Made by a program: the position numbers and the translations under genes. Positions 5,850 to 7,081 of a DNA stretch of 7,081 bases are shown piece after piece; position 1 is the first letter of the stretch; each line of letters begins with the position of its first letter. The notes beneath the pieces were generated by a model. The model was not told the origin of the DNA and made no database searches. It saw only the letters and a program-made list of their open reading frames with translations. The stretch comes from an uncultured Clostridia bacterium (GTDB lineage Bacteria > Bacillota > Clostridia > Oscillospirales > Oscillospiraceae). Where the stretch lies: contig CAMVOG010000128.1 of assembly GCA_947169005.1 (NCBI GenBank), forward strand, positions 1-7,081, in the 5' to 3' direction.

Positions 5850-6737
5850 ATGGAACAGACAAAAAAACCCCGAAAGCGCAGATTGGGAGATCGGAAGGAT
5901 GGCCGCCGCCTGCGCACGCTGGACCCGTTTTTCACCTTTGTACCTTTTATTATGAAGGACCGCAACGACTCCACCAATTTTTTTGAGGACCGCGTCGAGC
6001 TCTCCGCCGCGGAGAAATATCTGCGGGAGAAACGCCAGGAAGGGCTAAAGGGCGTGGGGATGCTCCACCTGTTTCTGACGGCTTACGTCCGCTGCGTCGC
6101 AAAATACCCCGGCTTGAACCGCTTTGTCTCCGGCCAGCGGGTTTACGCCCGCAACAACATTGAGGTCTGCCTCGCCGTGAAGCGGACGCTGACGCTGGAC
6201 GGCTCGGAGACAACCATCAAGGTGGAGCTGGAGCCCACGGACCGCATCGAGGACGTTTTCCGCAAGATGAACACGGAGATCGACAAGATCAAGAACGGCG
6301 AGGAGGAAAACGGCACGGAGAAATTCGCCGCCGCCTTCGCCAAGTTTCCCTCTTTCCTTTTCCGCTTCTCCATTCGCTTTTTGAAGCTGCTGGATTATTA
6401 CGGGCTGCTGCCCCAGGCAGCGGTAAACGTGAGCCCCTTCCACGGCTCCTTCTTCATTACGGACCTGGGCTCTCTGGGCATCCCGCCCATTTACCACCAC
6501 CTGTATAACTTCGGCAACGTGCCCATCTTCCTGGCCTTTGGCGCGAAGTACCGGGAGCGGGAGCTGGCCGCGGACGGCAGCGTGGTGGAAAAGCGCTACG
6601 TAGATTATAAGGTGACTACCGACGAGCGCACCGTGGATGGGCTGTATTACGCCATGGCCTTCCGCAACCTGAAGCACCTGCTGCGCAATCCCAAGCTGCT
6701 GGACGAGCCTGTGATCGTCAACGAGGATATCGACTGA
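5850..6737 (+). CDS. Stand-alone 2-oxoacid dehydrogenase E2 / chloramphenicol acetyltransferase-fold protein
   Basis: A 295-residue protein with the CoA-dependent acyltransferase catalytic fold shared by 2-oxoacid dehydrogenase E2 subunits and chloramphenicol acetyltransferase, but with no lipoyl or E1/E3-binding domain. The N-terminus is very basic (KKPRKRRLGDRKDGRRLRTLDP). Residues about 68-110 carry the helix and strand LFLTAYVRCVAKYPGLNRFV and the NNIEVCLAVKR strand typical of the fold. FITDLGSLGIPPIYHHLYNFG (201-221) corresponds to the E2 'SNLGMFG' region and is followed by PIFLAFGAK. The E2 motif DHRxxDG appears as DERTVDG (258-264), so the usual catalytic histidine is Glu259, while Asp263-Gly264 are kept. 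From memory, similar stand-alone clostridial proteins also read DER here, so this may be a family trait. Substrate and reaction are unknown; acyl transfer should not be assumed. GGAGG lies 6 bases before the ATG. It is monocistronic, between its own promoter and a terminator. Confidence 0.85.
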   Translation: MEQTKKPRKRRLGDRKDGRRLRTLDPFFTFVPFIMKDRNDSTNFFEDRVELSAAEKYLREKRQEGLKGVGMLHLFLTAYVRCVAKYPGLNRFVSGQRVYARNNIEVCLAVKRTLTLDGSETTIKVELEPTDRIEDVFRKMNTEIDKIKNGEEENGTEKFAAAFAKFPSFLFRFSIRFLKLLDYYGLLPQAAVNVSPFHGSFFITDLGSLGIPPIYHHLYNFGNVPIFLAFGAKYRERELAADGSVVEKRYVDYKVTTDERTVDGLYYAMAFRNLKHLLRNPKLLDEPVIVNEDID

Positions 6738-6746
6738 AAAAAGCAT

Positions 6747-6784
6747 AACCGCCGCGGTCCAAAACACGGGCCGCGGCGGTTTTT
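6747..6784 (+). terminator. Rho-independent terminator, possibly bidirectional
   Basis: A stem of AACCGCCGCGG (6747-6757) with CCGCGGCGGTT (6771-6781) is extended by three further inner pairs (one G-U), around a loop of about 7 bases. A T5 run (6780-6784) follows. It starts 10 bases after the stop of the acyltransferase-like gene. On the minus strand the same stem is followed a few bases later by a T6 run, so it may also end the convergent gene at 6796-7081. Confidence 0.9.
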
Positions 6785-6795
6785 GCTTGTGTATA

Positions 6796-7081
6796 TCACG
6801 AATTATAGGGGCGGAAGCGGATCATTTGCAGGGTGTAGCGCTCCGCCTGAGAAAGCTCCTCCTCCGGCCTGTGGACAAGATAGTGCAGCACCGGTACCAG
6901 AGAAGTATCCTCAAAAGCGACGGGCACCAGCTTCAGAGAGCGCTTGTTGGCGGCATACTCCTTACGGATGGAGGAAAGGGTGAAGACAGCGGCGGCGTCC
7001 GAGCCCGCCACATATTTGACGATGGATTCCTTATTGGGCAGCCGCGTGGCCGTGCCCCGGAACAGATGCAGGAACCAGGGG
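6796..7081 (-). CDS. Probable LysR-type transcriptional regulator, C-terminal fragment (5' end outside window)
   Basis: The last 94 residues of a protein whose start lies beyond base 7081; the frame is open to the window edge and ends with TGA at 6796-6798. The visible stretch includes LPNKESIVKYVAGSDAAAVF, then SIRKEYAANKRSLKLVPVAF, and near the end LHYLVHRPEEELSQAERYTL. This resembles the end of a LysR substrate-binding domain: a 'serve-to-activate' helix, a strand, a helix with the 'EL..G.L..lp' pattern, then a strand and a terminal helix introduced by 'LS.a...f'. The resemblance is by eye only, and the DNA-binding domain is not in view. It converges on the acyltransferase-like gene and shares its terminator region. 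Another periplasmic-binding-protein-fold regulator is possible. Confidence 0.6.
   Translation of the reverse strand, partial: PWFLHLFRGTATRLPNKESIVKYVAGSDAAAVFTLSSIRKEYAANKRSLKLVPVAFEDTSLVPVLHYLVHRPEEELSQAERYTLQMIRFRPYNS

Noticed and set aside
6045..6767. 240-residue open frame on the minus strand
   Set aside because: It is antisense to the acyltransferase-like gene and runs through its terminator stem. It has no ribosome site or family pattern and is a GC-bias shadow.

Overview
The window is mainly a V/A-type (vacuolar/archaeal-type) rotary ATPase operon of a bacterium, read on the minus strand. To its right lie a divergent single gene for an E2/chloramphenicol-acetyltransferase-fold protein and the C-terminal end of a probable LysR-type regulator. 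Coding DNA is very GC-rich at third positions, while the regulatory gap is AT-rich. The sigma-70-type promoters, strong GGAGG ribosome sites, TTG starts and Enterococcus-like operon order together suggest a GC-rich Clostridia/Firmicutes anaerobe, perhaps a gut Oscillospiraceae relative. That placement is inference; no marker gene is present.

Layout, in transcription order on the minus strand from about 5686 down to 1: promoter (5658-5686); a structured leader holding a 20-bp perfect palindrome (5616-5635) and a GC-rich hairpin (5587-5604); subunit H/G (stalk, 5249-5563); subunit I/a (stator with ion half-channels, 3282-5249); subunit K/c (membrane rotor, 2786-3280); subunit E (stalk, 2152-2751); subunit C/d (rotor socket, 1117-2124); subunit F (central shaft, 797-1117); and the first 249 residues of catalytic subunit A, cut by the window edge just after its Walker A motif. 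Genes overlap by one base or lie 1-48 bases apart, as in one translationally coupled operon. The order H-I-K-E-C-F-A matches the enterococcal ntp operon, so B and D are expected beyond base 1. The K subunit keeps the full set of residues that bind sodium in Enterococcus hirae NtpK, so the machine is probably a Na+-coupled ATPase.

The AT-rich gap of 286 bases (5564-5849) carries two back-to-back promoters, each with a 17-base spacer, separated by A/T tracts. The plus-strand promoter (5778-5806) drives a 295-residue stand-alone acyltransferase-fold protein (5850-6737). Its DHRxxDG-type catalytic motif reads DERTVDG, with glutamate where the catalytic histidine normally sits. A strong hairpin terminator (6747-6784) follows and may also serve the convergent partial gene at 6796-7081.

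No CRISPR array, mobile element, tRNA or rRNA is visible. I do not see a previously undescribed multi-gene system here. The points most worth a second look are the altered catalytic motif of the acyltransferase-like protein, the ATPase leader structures and the sodium-site inference.
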